Of a stretch of 64,000 bases of DNA, positions 47,387 to 56,921 are shown piece by piece. Origin of the DNA: Luteibaculum oceani (GTDB taxonomy: Bacteria > Bacteroidota > Bacteroidia > Flavobacteriales_D > Luteibaculaceae); the NCBI RefSeq assembly GCF_007995015.1, contig NZ_VORB01000006.1:186001-250000 (forward strand), in the 5' to 3' direction. The notes beneath the pieces are model-generated. The model made no database searches. It was not told the DNA's origin and saw only the letters and a program-made list of their open reading frames with translations. Each line of letters begins with the position of its first letter. Within the stretch, counting starts at the first letter, position 1. A program made the position numbers and the translations under genes.

Positions 47387-48345
47387 TTGTTCTTTAGGCC
47401 CATTGCCTCAAAAAAATCTATGCTCTTTTTAAGATTGTTGTTGGATCCTATTACCGATAAAATCTTTGTTTTTTTCGTGAGTTGAGATTGCAGCTGATCT
47501 ACCGCCTTATTGGGATTATTTATTGGGGTGTATACAATTTGTTGCTCCTTCAAATTGTGTTCCAGTAGCTTTGCTTTAGGACCCTTTCCCCACACAATTA
47601 CATTTGCATTTTGCAAGGCGCCCGTTTCTTGCAATACCTTTATTTTTAATCGGAAAAATGAATCGATGTCGTAAGCCGTGGAGGTTTTGGATGTACGTCG
47701 ATTATGGTCCCTCCAGTAATGGGTTATCGTATCCAGACCTTTAAAAGCTGCACCAGCCCTCCACCAGTTTAAAAGTAAATGATAATCTTCTGGAAGCTGC
47801 AGGGATTCGAAATGGCTATGATTGCGGAAAAAATTGGTGTGCATGATCCATGAGCAGGCTGGAAGCGTACATTCTCGGAAAATGAATTTTTCGAATTCAT
47901 CATGTAAACATACCTGGTTAAGCCAGTTTTCATATTTCTGGTAACCGTCAGAAATAGGATCTGAACTAAAATATTTAACCCGTCCGCTTATAATGTAGTT
48001 TTCGGGTAGCTTTTCAATTGCTTGGAGTAGAGACTCTAGTTTGTTTTTTGGCATTAAATCATCGCCATCCATCCTAGAAATAAACTTGCATTTTACTTGT
48101 TTGGATGCCAAGTGAAGAGCGCTAATAACCCCTTTCCCATTGTTTTTTAGTAGGGTAAAACGCTCGTCGTTGACACAATGCTGTTGAGCAATTTTAAAAC
48201 TCCCATCTGTGGAGTGATCATCTACCATAAAAACCTTGAAATGGGGAAAGCGTTGCTCCGAAATGCTAGTTAAGCAATCTTGCAAATACAATTCCTCATT
48301 TTTAAATGGCAGGATAATGCCTATATCATTCTGGTCTTTGTTCAA
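47365..48345 (-). CDS. Family 2 glycosyltransferase
   Basis: 326 residues, a GT-A fold inverting glycosyltransferase. Motifs: ILPFKNEELYLQDCLTSI, MVDDHSTDGS (nucleotide binding) and FISRMDGDDLM (DxD-type metal site). A C-terminal part (~240-326) with VIWGKGPKAKLLEHNL and ILSVIGSNNNLKKS looks like an added Rossmann-like domain, not typical of short GT2 enzymes. Acceptor unknown; no polysaccharide cluster is nearby. It is transcribed toward and overlaps the preceding hypothetical gene by 22 bp. It is divergent from the serine hydrolase gene at 48383, only 37 bp away. Confidence 0.9.
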   Translation of the reverse strand: MNKDQNDIGIILPFKNEELYLQDCLTSISEQRFPHFKVFMVDDHSTDGSFKIAQQHCVNDERFTLLKNNGKGVISALHLASKQVKCKFISRMDGDDLMPKNKLESLLQAIEKLPENYIISGRVKYFSSDPISDGYQKYENWLNQVCLHDEFEKFIFRECTLPACSWIMHTNFFRNHSHFESLQLPEDYHLLLNWWRAGAAFKGLDTITHYWRDHNRRTSKTSTAYDIDSFFRLKIKVLQETGALQNANVIVWGKGPKAKLLEHNLKEQQIVYTPINNPNKAVDQLQSQLTKKTKILSVIGSNNNLKKSIDFFEAMGLKNNYDFFLL

Positions 48346-48355
48346 TGCAATACCT

Positions 48356-48363
48356 TAATTTTG
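48356..48363 (+). promoter_or_regulatory. Candidate -7 element for the serine hydrolase gene
   Basis: TAATTTTG matches TAnnTTTG exactly, 20 bp before the ATG at 48383. The nearest upstream TTG (48338) is only 15 bp away, so the -33 element is poor. Confidence 0.4.
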
Positions 48364-48382
48364 TGGTCACCAATACCCGATT

Positions 48383-49711
48383 ATGAAAAAGTTTTTTTTC
48401 CTCCTAACCACCCTCTTAATATCCTTTTGTTCCATTGCTCAGGAACACCAATTAAATAGTTACTTAAACAAATTGTACAGTGCCGACAAAATAATGGCCT
48501 CTGTTTCTGTAGCAAAGAATGGAAAAATAAATTTTGAAAAGGCATACGGAACCCTGAGTTACAAAACTAAAGAAGCTCAACAGGTAAACGAATACACCAA
48601 ATATCGCGTGGGTTCTGTTACCAAAATGTTTACGGCGGTGCTTGTTATGCAACTAGTAGAAGAGGGGAAACTAAGCCTTGAAACCAAGCTTTCTAAGTTC
48701 TATAAAGACATTCCAAATTCCAATAAGATCAGTATCAGGCAAATGCTTAATCACCACAGTGGAATTTCAGATTTCACAAAAAGAGGTGATTATTTAGTAA
48801 CTAGATTCGATGAAACTACTCGGTCTGAAATGCTAGCGCGTTTGTCTCAATCTACTCCTGCATTTAAACCGGGAGAAAAAGCAGAATACAGCAACTCCAA
48901 TTTCGTGTTGTTGGGGTATATAATCGAAGATTTAACGGGAATGGATTATCCATTGGCGGTTCAACGTAAAATAACCGAGCGCATAGGTTTAAATGATACT
49001 TATTATGGAATGGATGCAACTCCGGAGCGCAACGAGGCAACTTCTTTTTCGCTATCAACCGATGGTTGGAAAAAGCTCCCAGAAACACATTTAAGCATTC
49101 CTGGAGCTGCAGGGGGAATGGTTTCTACCGCATCAGATTTGGCCATTTTTATACATGCGCTTTTTAGTGGACAGTTAATGTCTGATGCCTCCTTAGAACA
49201 AATGATAAAGCTCGAGGATGGTTTTGGCTTGGGTATTTTTCAATACCAAACCGCTAACGAAATACTTTACGGTCACTCAGGCGGAATCGATGGGTTTGGA
49301 TCTATACTACTTTACCACCCAAAAACAAGAACATCTGTTGCGGTTTGTGCAAATGGGGTGAATACCAATTTGAAAGATGTGGGGTATAACTTTTTCAAGA
49401 TCACTCAGGGGCTTGGATTCGAAATGCCGGAATTAAATCAGGTGAAAATTGCCAAGGATAAATTGGTGTTGTACACGGGCCAGTTTTATTCTCCTGAATT
49501 GGGCAAATTCTTAAATATAGATCACATCGATCAAACTTTAATGGCCCGTTTAGATGGTCAAAGTGCTTTTCCATTAAACCCTAAAAAGGAAACTCAGTTT
49601 ACCTACGATCTTTACGAGGTGCAAATAGATTACGACGAGTTAGACGGTAATTTTTACAATAAAGTTACTCTTACTCAAGGTACTAACGTAGTGGTATTTG
49701 AGCGACAATAA
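48383..49711 (+). CDS. Secreted beta-lactamase-family serine hydrolase
   Basis: 442 residues with signal peptide MKKFFFLLTTLLISFCSIAQ. The catalytic motifs are SVTK (in RVGSVTKMFTAVLVM), YSN (in EYSNSNFVLLGYI) and HSG (in YGHSGGIDGFGSILLY). This is the class C beta-lactamase/DD-peptidase/esterase superfamily. A C-terminal ~90-residue domain (LVLYTGQFYSPELGKFLNI) is beta-rich and typical of DUF3471-like appendages. The substrate cannot be told; peptidoglycan stems or esters are both possible. It overlaps the next gene by 14 bp and starts a likely three-gene operon. Confidence 0.92.
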   Translation: MKKFFFLLTTLLISFCSIAQEHQLNSYLNKLYSADKIMASVSVAKNGKINFEKAYGTLSYKTKEAQQVNEYTKYRVGSVTKMFTAVLVMQLVEEGKLSLETKLSKFYKDIPNSNKISIRQMLNHHSGISDFTKRGDYLVTRFDETTRSEMLARLSQSTPAFKPGEKAEYSNSNFVLLGYIIEDLTGMDYPLAVQRKITERIGLNDTYYGMDATPERNEATSFSLSTDGWKKLPETHLSIPGAAGGMVSTASDLAIFIHALFSGQLMSDASLEQMIKLEDGFGLGIFQYQTANEILYGHSGGIDGFGSILLYHPKTRTSVAVCANGVNTNLKDVGYNFFKITQGLGFEMPELNQVKIAKDKLVLYTGQFYSPELGKFLNIDHIDQTLMARLDGQSAFPLNPKKETQFTYDLYEVQIDYDELDGNFYNKVTLTQGTNVVVFERQ

Positions 49712-50375
49712 AGAACTAAAAATAATAGCCTTTCCCGGGCTGGGAACCGATTACCGGGTTTTTCAATATTTGAATTGTAAGGCAGATTGGGTTCACGTTC
49801 CCTGGAAAATACCTCGTAAAAAAGATGATTTACTTTCTTACGCTAGGTATTTAATCGAGGACATAGATCTCGGAGATCATTATGCTTTTGTAGGAGTCTC
49901 TTTCGGAGGAATGATAGCTAGCGCTTTAAGTCGAGTGCTATCGCCTGCCTTTACCTGCATTATCGCGTCGGTAAAGTCCGATAATGAAATTCCCAAATGG
50001 TTTAGAACCTGCGCTAAATTACCAGTTTGGTTTCTGCCTTCACCAGTATTTAAACCTCGGTTTTTTATCGTGAAAAAATTTCTGGGTATAGGAAATACGA
50101 AGCATCAAGAGGCTTTTCGATCATTTTATGCCAATAGTCCAGCGCTATTTTTAAAACGATCCATGAAAATTATAACCAATGGGCAGTTTTATGGCAAGCC
50201 CAATGGACCACTAGTTCACATTCATGGAACTCGGGATATCATCTTTCCGATTGAAAAAATTGAAGAACCAGTAAAAAAGGTTGATGGAACTCATTTCATT
50301 GTTGTTACCCGAGCTAAGTATATTAGTGGTATTATTAACACGGAAATTGAACGAGTAGAAAATCAACCCAAATGA
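49698..50375 (+). CDS. Alpha/beta-hydrolase fold protein
   Basis: 225 residues, using a TTG start at 49698 that lies inside the end of the upstream gene; no ATG is available before the core fold begins. Motifs: IIAFPGLGTDYRVF (oxyanion turn), FVGVSFGGMIAS (nucleophile elbow GxSxG), HIHGTRDIIFP (acid) and DGTHFIVV (His). The protein is short for the family and has a small cap. Substrate unknown. The 14-bp overlap upstream and the 4-bp overlap downstream indicate translational coupling within an operon. Confidence 0.82.
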   Translation: MSDNKELKIIAFPGLGTDYRVFQYLNCKADWVHVPWKIPRKKDDLLSYARYLIEDIDLGDHYAFVGVSFGGMIASALSRVLSPAFTCIIASVKSDNEIPKWFRTCAKLPVWFLPSPVFKPRFFIVKKFLGIGNTKHQEAFRSFYANSPALFLKRSMKIITNGQFYGKPNGPLVHIHGTRDIIFPIEKIEEPVKKVDGTHFIVVTRAKYISGIINTEIERVENQPK

Positions 50376-51571
50376 AACTTAATTCCATTCCAAGTAAATT
50401 ATTGATTCTCTTGGTGTTAATGGGGTTTTTGCAATCTTGCGCGCCAAAAACTTCTAGCATTTTAAATCAGGGAGGAGAGTTTACCTATTCATTTTATCAA
50501 GAAATTCCAATTCTAAGAGACGGTAATGCCATCTTGCTTTCGGCCGTGGTGAACGGGGTGGAAGGTAAGTATCTATTGGATGTTGGGTCACCAACGGTTA
50601 TTAGCGAATCATTGTTTTATAAACTTAACGAGAACATTATCGGGGAGACCAAGTTAGGATCAGGATCTGAGCAAATTAGTTCTGCTATTGTCTGTGAGGT
50701 AGATTACTTTAGGTTTGGAGAGTTGGCTTTCGAAAAGATTCCAGCGGTAGTTGTAAGCGACAACAATCCATATTTAAGTTGCTACGGGGCAGACGGAATT
50801 ATTGGTAGTAATTTATTAAGAAATGCTGTTGTTCATATAGATAAAGCCCATGGCGCGGTTATAATTTCAGACGATGTAAACCACTTTGAGCAAAACCTAG
50901 ATGCCGATATTGAAATTGAACTGGACCTAGCATCTAGTGCCCCAGAATGTTTCTTATCTATCAATAATTTGGCTAGACAGCGCGTGGAGCTAAGTTCCCT
51001 CGAGCCTGGGTTTTTAACGGTAACCAATAATCATATAGAAACTTTAAAAAAGTATGATATCATAAGCTTTTATGAAAAAGCCTACGGTTATTTCCCTACT
51101 CAAAACTTATTCGGACCATACAGACCACAAGGGTTAACAAGAACAAGGCTTTCTAATGTGGGGCTCGGGACACTGAGTTTCGAGGGAGTAATCGCTTATG
51201 GAAAAGGCAATGTAAAAGTTGCAAAATTGGGTACCGATCTTTTTGATCATGCCATAGTTACTATAGATTATAAGCACAAAAGATTATATGTAAAGCCAGT
51301 TGAGGGGAAATTAAAAATCAATCTCAATCAGAAGTTGTGGCCAGTATCATCGGCATATTACGACGGTAGTTTGAGAGTAACTGGGATATGGAAAGATGAA
51401 TTTATGAAGTTAAAGGAAACTTCAATTTTAGGTAGAGGAGAAAAGGAAATTTCGTCTGGCTTTTGCGAGAATCTTAAGTCTAAACTTTTAGCTCCCTCCG
51501 GAGAAAGTATGGAATTGGTTACGCGTTCTCCAGAGGGGGATTTCCGCAGGACTAGAATTTACGCTTATTAG
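50372..51571 (+). CDS. Lipoprotein with retropepsin-like aspartic protease region
   Basis: 399 residues. The N-terminus LLILLVLMGFLQS-C is a lipoprotein signal. At ~55-85, ILLSAVVNGVEGKYLLDVGS followed by PTVIS matches the first half of bacterial retropepsin-like domains, where the usual motif is D-T/S-G-A/S. Here it is DVGS, so activity is uncertain. A second lobe (~215-300) contains GTLSFEGVIAYG and LGTDLFDHAIVTIDYKHKRL, typical of the family's end. It is 4 bp overlapped with the hydrolase gene. Possibly a periplasmic or surface protease or a binding derivative. Confidence 0.72.
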   Translation: MKLNSIPSKLLILLVLMGFLQSCAPKTSSILNQGGEFTYSFYQEIPILRDGNAILLSAVVNGVEGKYLLDVGSPTVISESLFYKLNENIIGETKLGSGSEQISSAIVCEVDYFRFGELAFEKIPAVVVSDNNPYLSCYGADGIIGSNLLRNAVVHIDKAHGAVIISDDVNHFEQNLDADIEIELDLASSAPECFLSINNLARQRVELSSLEPGFLTVTNNHIETLKKYDIISFYEKAYGYFPTQNLFGPYRPQGLTRTRLSNVGLGTLSFEGVIAYGKGNVKVAKLGTDLFDHAIVTIDYKHKRLYVKPVEGKLKINLNQKLWPVSSAYYDGSLRVTGIWKDEFMKLKETSILGRGEKEISSGFCENLKSKLLAPSGESMELVTRSPEGDFRRTRIYAY

Positions 51572-51657
51572 GAAGTTTGCGGTGATTTAGGTCAGTTTCT
51601 TACAAGCCTAGAAAATTACTTTGTTGTTTTAGATAATAACTCAAGAAATTTAGATAT

Positions 51658-52827
51658 ATGTTAAGTAGGTGGATCGGTAGAATTGTAGTAATCATAATTT
51701 TACTTCTATTAACCGCGCCGCTTTGGTCATATTTGTGGTGGCTTTTTAGCCCCTCAACTCCAGTACCCTTAACCATTATAGATAAGACCGTTCCCAACGA
51801 AGAATATTTCGAGCACAAGGCATTTAATTGGATCCTTCATTACGAGAAAATTGTTAAACCCGAGGATAAGGAATTCTACAGCTATGTAACCGATTATTTT
51901 GGTTTCGACCCAAGGGAACATCCTAAAGCACTTTGGAGGGATTGGGATTATTACTCAAAAACGCAATTAGACTCCATCGCAGACAATACTGAGTTATTTT
52001 ACATTACCGATACCTATGGGGTCTACTATAACGAGTGGATTTTGGACAGGGATAAAACGGAGCATTCGCCCCTTATTTATGGAGGAATGCGCCGAAATGA
52101 GGTATATGTACTAGAGCAAGTTATAAACCGGGGGAAGCCGGTAATAGCCGAATTTAACACTTTTGCATCTCCTACCTATGGTTATGTTCGCAATAGAGCT
52201 CAGCAGCTGTTAAATGTAGATTGGACAGGATGGACAGGAAGATATTTCCATGAATTGGATTCCGCTAAAAATCCAGAACTACCCAGGTGGTTAGTACGAG
52301 GGTACATGGAACAACATGGCGGAGAATGGCCTTTCGAAGGACCAGGTCTAGCCTTTGTACACGAATCTGAACGCATCGAGGTATTGGATCCAGATTTTGG
52401 TACCATTAACAATCCAATGCCGAAAATAGAAGTGCCTCAGTCCTTTGCAGATTATTACAATACGGTTAATCAGGTAGATTATCCTTATTGGTTCGAAGTT
52501 ACCCACCCAAGAGAGTTAACGGATGCTCAATCTATGGGACGATTTTATATAAATACAACCCATGAAGGGGATAGTCTCCTTGCCTCAATGGGAATTACAA
52601 ACGTTTTTCCATCCATGATAAAATCTAGAGGGGGGAAAACTTGGTATTTCTGTGCCGATTTCGCAGATAATTTGGTCCCTTACGGTACATCTTATCTTAA
52701 GAAAATTCATTGGATCAGCGGATTAATGTATACAGGCGCACCCTTAGATCGAAATAAATTCTTTTGGAGGTTTTATCGCCCTATGATGACTAAGATCTTA
52801 CAAGATCAAGGTATTATCCCAGAATAA
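51658..52827 (+). CDS. Conserved hypothetical membrane-anchored protein
   Basis: 389 residues with an N-terminal membrane helix (IVVIIILLLLTAPLWSYLWWLF) and a ~360-residue periplasmic domain. The domain is rich in aromatic residues and contains DWTGWTGRYFHELDS, IAEFNTFASPTYGYV and FYINTTHEGDSLLASMGI. Its second half suggests an alpha/beta barrel-like or GATase-like enzyme, but I recognise no catalytic motif. It is separated from the preceding lipoprotein by 86 bp with no terminator and converges on the small membrane protein gene at 52884. Function unknown. Confidence 0.7.
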   Translation: MLSRWIGRIVVIIILLLLTAPLWSYLWWLFSPSTPVPLTIIDKTVPNEEYFEHKAFNWILHYEKIVKPEDKEFYSYVTDYFGFDPREHPKALWRDWDYYSKTQLDSIADNTELFYITDTYGVYYNEWILDRDKTEHSPLIYGGMRRNEVYVLEQVINRGKPVIAEFNTFASPTYGYVRNRAQQLLNVDWTGWTGRYFHELDSAKNPELPRWLVRGYMEQHGGEWPFEGPGLAFVHESERIEVLDPDFGTINNPMPKIEVPQSFADYYNTVNQVDYPYWFEVTHPRELTDAQSMGRFYINTTHEGDSLLASMGITNVFPSMIKSRGGKTWYFCADFADNLVPYGTSYLKKIHWISGLMYTGAPLDRNKFFWRFYRPMMTKILQDQGIIPE

Positions 52828-52883
52828 TTATAGGCTTTATTAAAGCCAATTCGAATTGTAGAGGTGGCTGAAATTAAGGCAGA

Positions 52884-53345
52884 TTATTCGAATAATTTAG
52901 AGCCAAAAAGCATTCTTTTTTCTTCTGAATTTAACTGCATTCCATTTTCCATTACCGTTTGATTTGGGAAGTAACTTAGATAAACCAAAATCCCAATGAA
53001 ACCTAAACAAGCTGGGTAAATGGAAGTATTTATCTGCATCAGAATGATGCAAAATAATACTGCTCCTTCCATACTGGCCCATCGAATTATACTGGCTGTT
53101 TGGAACAAAGCTAATTTTTGATTTACATCCAAGTTAGGGCTTATTTCCCCTAATTTTTTCTGGTAAAATTTATTGCCGAAAAAGTAAGTTCCTAGTAGCA
53201 ATAAAACTGCAACGATAGTTAGTGGCGCATCTTTCATTTGCGTGCTGATTCCATTTACTTTCATCACGCTCAATAAGGCGAAGATTACCATTCCAGCGAA
53301 AAGAGCGAAGTATATGATGCGTTGTGCTTTTATCTTTTCGTGCAT
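52884..53345 (-). CDS. Conserved hypothetical four-helix membrane protein
   Basis: 153 residues with four predicted membrane helices (for example YFALFAGMVIFALLSVM, LTIVAVLLLLGTYFFG and EGAVLFCIILMQINT). No motif points to a function; small tetra-spanning proteins of this type are common in Flavobacteriales. Its ATG begins 1 bp after the stop of the DUF5686 gene upstream on the same strand, so the two are cotranscribed. Confidence 0.7.
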   Translation of the reverse strand: MHEKIKAQRIIYFALFAGMVIFALLSVMKVNGISTQMKDAPLTIVAVLLLLGTYFFGNKFYQKKLGEISPNLDVNQKLALFQTASIIRWASMEGAVLFCIILMQINTSIYPACLGFIGILVYLSYFPNQTVMENGMQLNSEEKRMLFGSKLFE

Positions 53346-53346
53346 T

Positions 53347-55758
53347 TTATCGGGTTTTTGCGATTAAACTAAGGGTGAAGGCTAAATTATCCGATAAATT
53401 GGAATTTGCATAGCTACCATAGCGATAATATCCACCTACACCCAGTTCAAGATAAAAAAGGTCCATATACTTAAATCGTACGATGTTGTCCACAATAATT
53501 CCACTTTCGTGATATCCTTTGTCGAAGCTTGGGTAGTTCACCGAGCTGGAGCTAAAGATTCCGGTGAAGCCAGAGTTTTGTGCCAAAGAGATTTCTGGTT
53601 TCCATGCTGTTGTTTTAAATAATAAGCTGCCGAATTCGTGCTTTATAAATATCCCCGCAAATTCAGTACCTGCAAATTCGTAGGGTTGCATAGTTTGGAA
53701 GTGTCCAGGTGATTGTAACCCAAAGTTGGAGTTTGCTCCCAGTCCTGTAATTATAAAACCGGGATCTAAATTAGTCGGCAATGAGTGGATATAACTCGCT
53801 CGAATTCGCCATTGTGTGGTGCCTAATTTTTTAATACCGAATGCATCACTTAACTCTAGATCCGTTCTTGAAAATAGGGAAGGGGTTTTGCCTGTATATC
53901 CGTTAGACGTAAACCACACGCTTAAAACAGGATATTTACTTCCATAGGAGTTGGTATGGCCGAAAACTTCAACTAGCTTTTCGTGGGCGGCAAAACGTAT
54001 TCCAGCCTGAACGTAATCGATTGAGTTTTTTATATCCGGCTGATTAATGTTTTCCAAACTTAAATTCGAAGGCACAATAGAGGCTCTATTCCATTGGTAT
54101 TGATTGTAGGATAAAAAGGCAGTAAAACTTCTGTTTAAACGACTGCTAAAGGAAGCACTCCAGCCGGTAAATCGCGTGAAATCGAATGCCAAAAAGTCTC
54201 GGAAGTTTTGAATGGGACGATTAAAAGGGTTGGAGAAAAATTTTCCCGACTCCCGTAAATCGCTGGAATAGGAAAAATTGAATTTGCTTTGATATCGCCG
54301 GTTTAAGACCACTTGTGAACTGAGTCCATATTTCGATGCTTTATCTCTAAATCCGTACGCGAAATATCCTCCCAATATGAATCGATCGCTTACTTTTTTG
54401 CCTGTATATAATTCAAGGCCCAATCTACTTCCCTCGTATTCGTTAAAACGGTATAAGTGGTTCAATCCCAATGCCCAATAGCCAAAGTTTATACGACCTT
54501 CGGATATGAAGGAGAAAACATTTTGTAGTTTGTCAAAATTTGCGGCTTCGCCAATCTTATCAATAACTCTGTAGGTAGCACTATCTTTTTCATTAAGCTC
54601 CATAAAACGGTTTTCTGCCCAAAAGCTGTCGTCTCGTTGTCCCGCATCGGGGAGCAGTTCTTTTTCCAACAAGCCAAAGTTTCGCTTCTTTATTTTTTCT
54701 GGAAAGCTTACACTATCTATAATGCTAAAAGCCTTACCAAAAAGTGCTACCGTATCTTGCTGCATGCTGATAGTGGATTCGAAGTTAAGGGCTTTAGGAA
54801 ACCATTTACCCTCCACCGTATTGTATTGCTGTTGGAGTTTAAAGTGGATTATGCCTTTTTCTTGAGGTTCGGCAATAATGTTTTCTATAGCCCAATCTTT
54901 GCTGTTTATATATAGTAAGCCTTTTAAGGCCGTGAAATTTTTTCCACTACGCGGTTGAAAAGAGATTACAAAAGTACTATCTACAGTGGTGTACAGGGTA
55001 TCTTGTAGGGTAAATAGATAGCTTTTGGTACTGCCAGAAGAAATGGGGTTTAGAAAATTATCCTCGAAAACGCTAATCTGTGGTTTGTAAAAAGAAAAGG
55101 GTTGCAATTCCGTAACCAGCGAAGCGAAAAGGGGATTTTTGAATCCCGAAACCCTATTTGCAATAATGGTTTCTTTTATTTGGTCTGGCTTTTGGTAGAT
55201 CCGATCACTAATGGTTTCGGTAAGAAATGCATATCCTCCCTCCAAGCTGCTATCTTTAAACTGCATTTCCTCCACATCATCTATCCAGACATCAAAATGC
55301 ATTTTGAAGTGAATCTTACATCGATACGCTTCGTATTTACTGGGGTCATTAACGTTTCGATTGGCAACGCAATTATCAATTATTCGATGTGCGGGGTTAA
55401 GTCCTGGTAAAATTTCCACCTCCGCTAACCTGGTTATTTTGGGTTTTAAGGCAATAAGTAGATTTTGATTTTGTGATGAATCTACTTGGAAAAACAATTT
55501 TTCGTAGCCTACAAAACTAAAACTAAGCGAGACTACTTCTTTTTGGGTTTGAATAGTAAAGTTGCCGTGTAAATCGCTGTTGGTACCAAGACTATTTTCC
55601 TCGTTAACAACAATGTTAACAAAAGCAAGAGGCGTTTTAGTTTCTACGTCTATTACCTTCCCGCTAATGTTGGTTTGAGCAAGAACCACTACGCCAAAAA
55701 AAAGTGAAATAAATGTAGTAAGGATACAGGGCAGGAGTAGGGTTTTTAAGAATACAAT
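53347..55758 (-). CDS. DUF5686/carboxypeptidase-regulatory-like outer-membrane protein, non-standard start
   Basis: A CarboxypepD_reg-like domain (ISGKVIDVETKTPLAFVNIV, SFVGYEKLFF) is followed by DUF5686 and ~350 residues of beta-barrel-type strands ending in NLAFTLSLIAKTR. The first conventional start is GTG at 55689, which would yield only MVLAQTN before the mature domain. The same frame continues upstream to a stop at 55761 and encodes VFLKTLLLPCILTTFISLFF-GVVVLAQ, a textbook signal peptide. The only codon suited to begin it is ATT at 55758 (CTG 55734 is second choice). I give the longer form. Role: probably an outer-membrane protein of unknown substrate; DUF5686 proteins are common in Bacteroidetes. 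Family call firm, start uncertain. Confidence 0.82.
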   Translation of the reverse strand: MVFLKTLLLPCILTTFISLFFGVVVLAQTNISGKVIDVETKTPLAFVNIVVNEENSLGTNSDLHGNFTIQTQKEVVSLSFSFVGYEKLFFQVDSSQNQNLLIALKPKITRLAEVEILPGLNPAHRIIDNCVANRNVNDPSKYEAYRCKIHFKMHFDVWIDDVEEMQFKDSSLEGGYAFLTETISDRIYQKPDQIKETIIANRVSGFKNPLFASLVTELQPFSFYKPQISVFEDNFLNPISSGSTKSYLFTLQDTLYTTVDSTFVISFQPRSGKNFTALKGLLYINSKDWAIENIIAEPQEKGIIHFKLQQQYNTVEGKWFPKALNFESTISMQQDTVALFGKAFSIIDSVSFPEKIKKRNFGLLEKELLPDAGQRDDSFWAENRFMELNEKDSATYRVIDKIGEAANFDKLQNVFSFISEGRINFGYWALGLNHLYRFNEYEGSRLGLELYTGKKVSDRFILGGYFAYGFRDKASKYGLSSQVVLNRRYQSKFNFSYSSDLRESGKFFSNPFNRPIQNFRDFLAFDFTRFTGWSASFSSRLNRSFTAFLSYNQYQWNRASIVPSNLSLENINQPDIKNSIDYVQAGIRFAAHEKLVEVFGHTNSYGSKYPVLSVWFTSNGYTGKTPSLFSRTDLELSDAFGIKKLGTTQWRIRASYIHSLPTNLDPGFIITGLGANSNFGLQSPGHFQTMQPYEFAGTEFAGIFIKHEFGSLLFKTTAWKPEISLAQNSGFTGIFSSSSVNYPSFDKGYHESGIIVDNIVRFKYMDLFYLELGVGGYYRYGSYANSNLSDNLAFTLSLIAKTR

Positions 55759-55932
55759 TTAAAACGAATGTAATAAAAAGATATTACCATCTACCCCTTT
55801 ATATGCTTCCGGGTTGAAGGTAAAATGTACCTGTAATAAAGGTTAATAAAGTCTATATTTGATAAGATTTTCATCGGTTTAAGAATCCATAAATGCCTCT
55901 GAATGCAGCGGAATTGGGGGGCTATGAGTTCT

Positions 55933-56838
55933 TTAGTAATTCTTTATCCATTTAAATGATTCTTCAATTATTTTTTCTGTATTCAAGGCTAAAAAGCTTA
56001 AATAGGCTCTTGCGGCAGGACTAAGCATTTTTTCTTTCAAATAAATTAAATTCCATTGCGTGGTAATAGGTAAACCACGGACCTTTACAATAGATAAATC
56101 ACCAGATTTTAACTCGTGCTTTATACCGATTAATGGCATGATAGATTTCCCCATTCCTGAAATAACCGCTTGTTTGACAGCCTCATTAGAGGTTAGCTGA
56201 ATGGATTTTACATTTTGCGGCTTTCCCTTAAAGTAATCGATCATGGCATTTCTGGTAGCTGAGCCATTTTCGCGGTAAATAAGTGGAAGTTTATCTTTGG
56301 CTTTCGCTTTGGAGAGCATGTCTGTTTTACAAACTAAAAACAACTTGTTTTCGATTAGAGGAAAAGCGTTAACCTCCAATTTTTTGGGCAGTGTTGATAC
56401 CAAAGCAAAGTCTACTTTGTTCTCCTCTAAATCGCGAATTACATTTAATTTATTTGTTACATCGATAGAGGTGTCAATACCTGGGTGTTTTTCTAAAAAC
56501 TTAGCCAGAAAAAAGGGAAGAACATATTTTCCGGTAGATGCAATAGAGAATTTGATTTTACCCCCTAATTCGTTTCTGAAGGATTGTGTTTTGTACTTTA
56601 GTTGATCACTATACTCCAATATTTTCCTTGCATAATTGGCCACTTCAAATCCGAAATCCGTTACATAAAGCTGCTTTCCAACTACCTCAATTAAAGGGAT
56701 TTCGAATTGTTCTTGTAATTTTTTTATCTGTATAGATACCGCAGGTTGGGTTAGGTGTAGTTGCTGTGAAGCCTTTGTAATAGACTTACAATCAACTACT
56801 TCAATAAAAATGCGTAACTGGTGTAAAGTATAATGCAT
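55933..56838 (-). CDS. LysR-family transcriptional regulator
   Basis: 301 residues. The N-terminal winged helix-turn-helix reads MHYTLHQLRIFIEVVDCKSI ... LHLTQPAVSIQIKKLQ, followed by a periplasmic-binding-like effector domain (GKIKFSIASTGKYVLPFFLA, LALVSTLPKK-type turn). It is divergent from the small gene and SbtA-like permease at 56922 across only ~83 bp. By analogy with CbbR/CmpR/CcmR regulators of cyanobacterial and autotroph carbon uptake, it probably controls the permease; this is inference. The downstream side (55759-55932) shows no clear terminator. Confidence 0.93.
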   Translation of the reverse strand: MHYTLHQLRIFIEVVDCKSITKASQQLHLTQPAVSIQIKKLQEQFEIPLIEVVGKQLYVTDFGFEVANYARKILEYSDQLKYKTQSFRNELGGKIKFSIASTGKYVLPFFLAKFLEKHPGIDTSIDVTNKLNVIRDLEENKVDFALVSTLPKKLEVNAFPLIENKLFLVCKTDMLSKAKAKDKLPLIYRENGSATRNAMIDYFKGKPQNVKSIQLTSNEAVKQAVISGMGKSIMPLIGIKHELKSGDLSIVKVRGLPITTQWNLIYLKEKMLSPAARAYLSFLALNTEKIIEESFKWIKNY

Positions 56839-56896
56839 AATTAATATTTATGGTAATGCTAAAATATTTAAATAATTATATATGAAAAGGTGTGCT

Positions 56897-56904
56897 TAAT
56901 TTTG
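56897..56904 (+). promoter_or_regulatory. -7 promoter element of the SbtA operon
   Basis: TAATTTTG matches TAnnTTTG exactly and lies 17 bp before ATG 56922, a normal leader distance. The -33 region lacks TTG, so activation by the divergent LysR protein would be expected. The octamer AATATTTA occurs twice in the 83-bp interval, a possible LysR half-site. Confidence 0.5.
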
Positions 56905-56921
56905 CATGAAAAGAATTGGGC

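Noticed and set aside
52831-52845. GGCTTT/AAAGCC hairpin between convergent genes as a terminator
   Set aside because: Only 6 bp with a 3-base loop and no T-tract on either strand.
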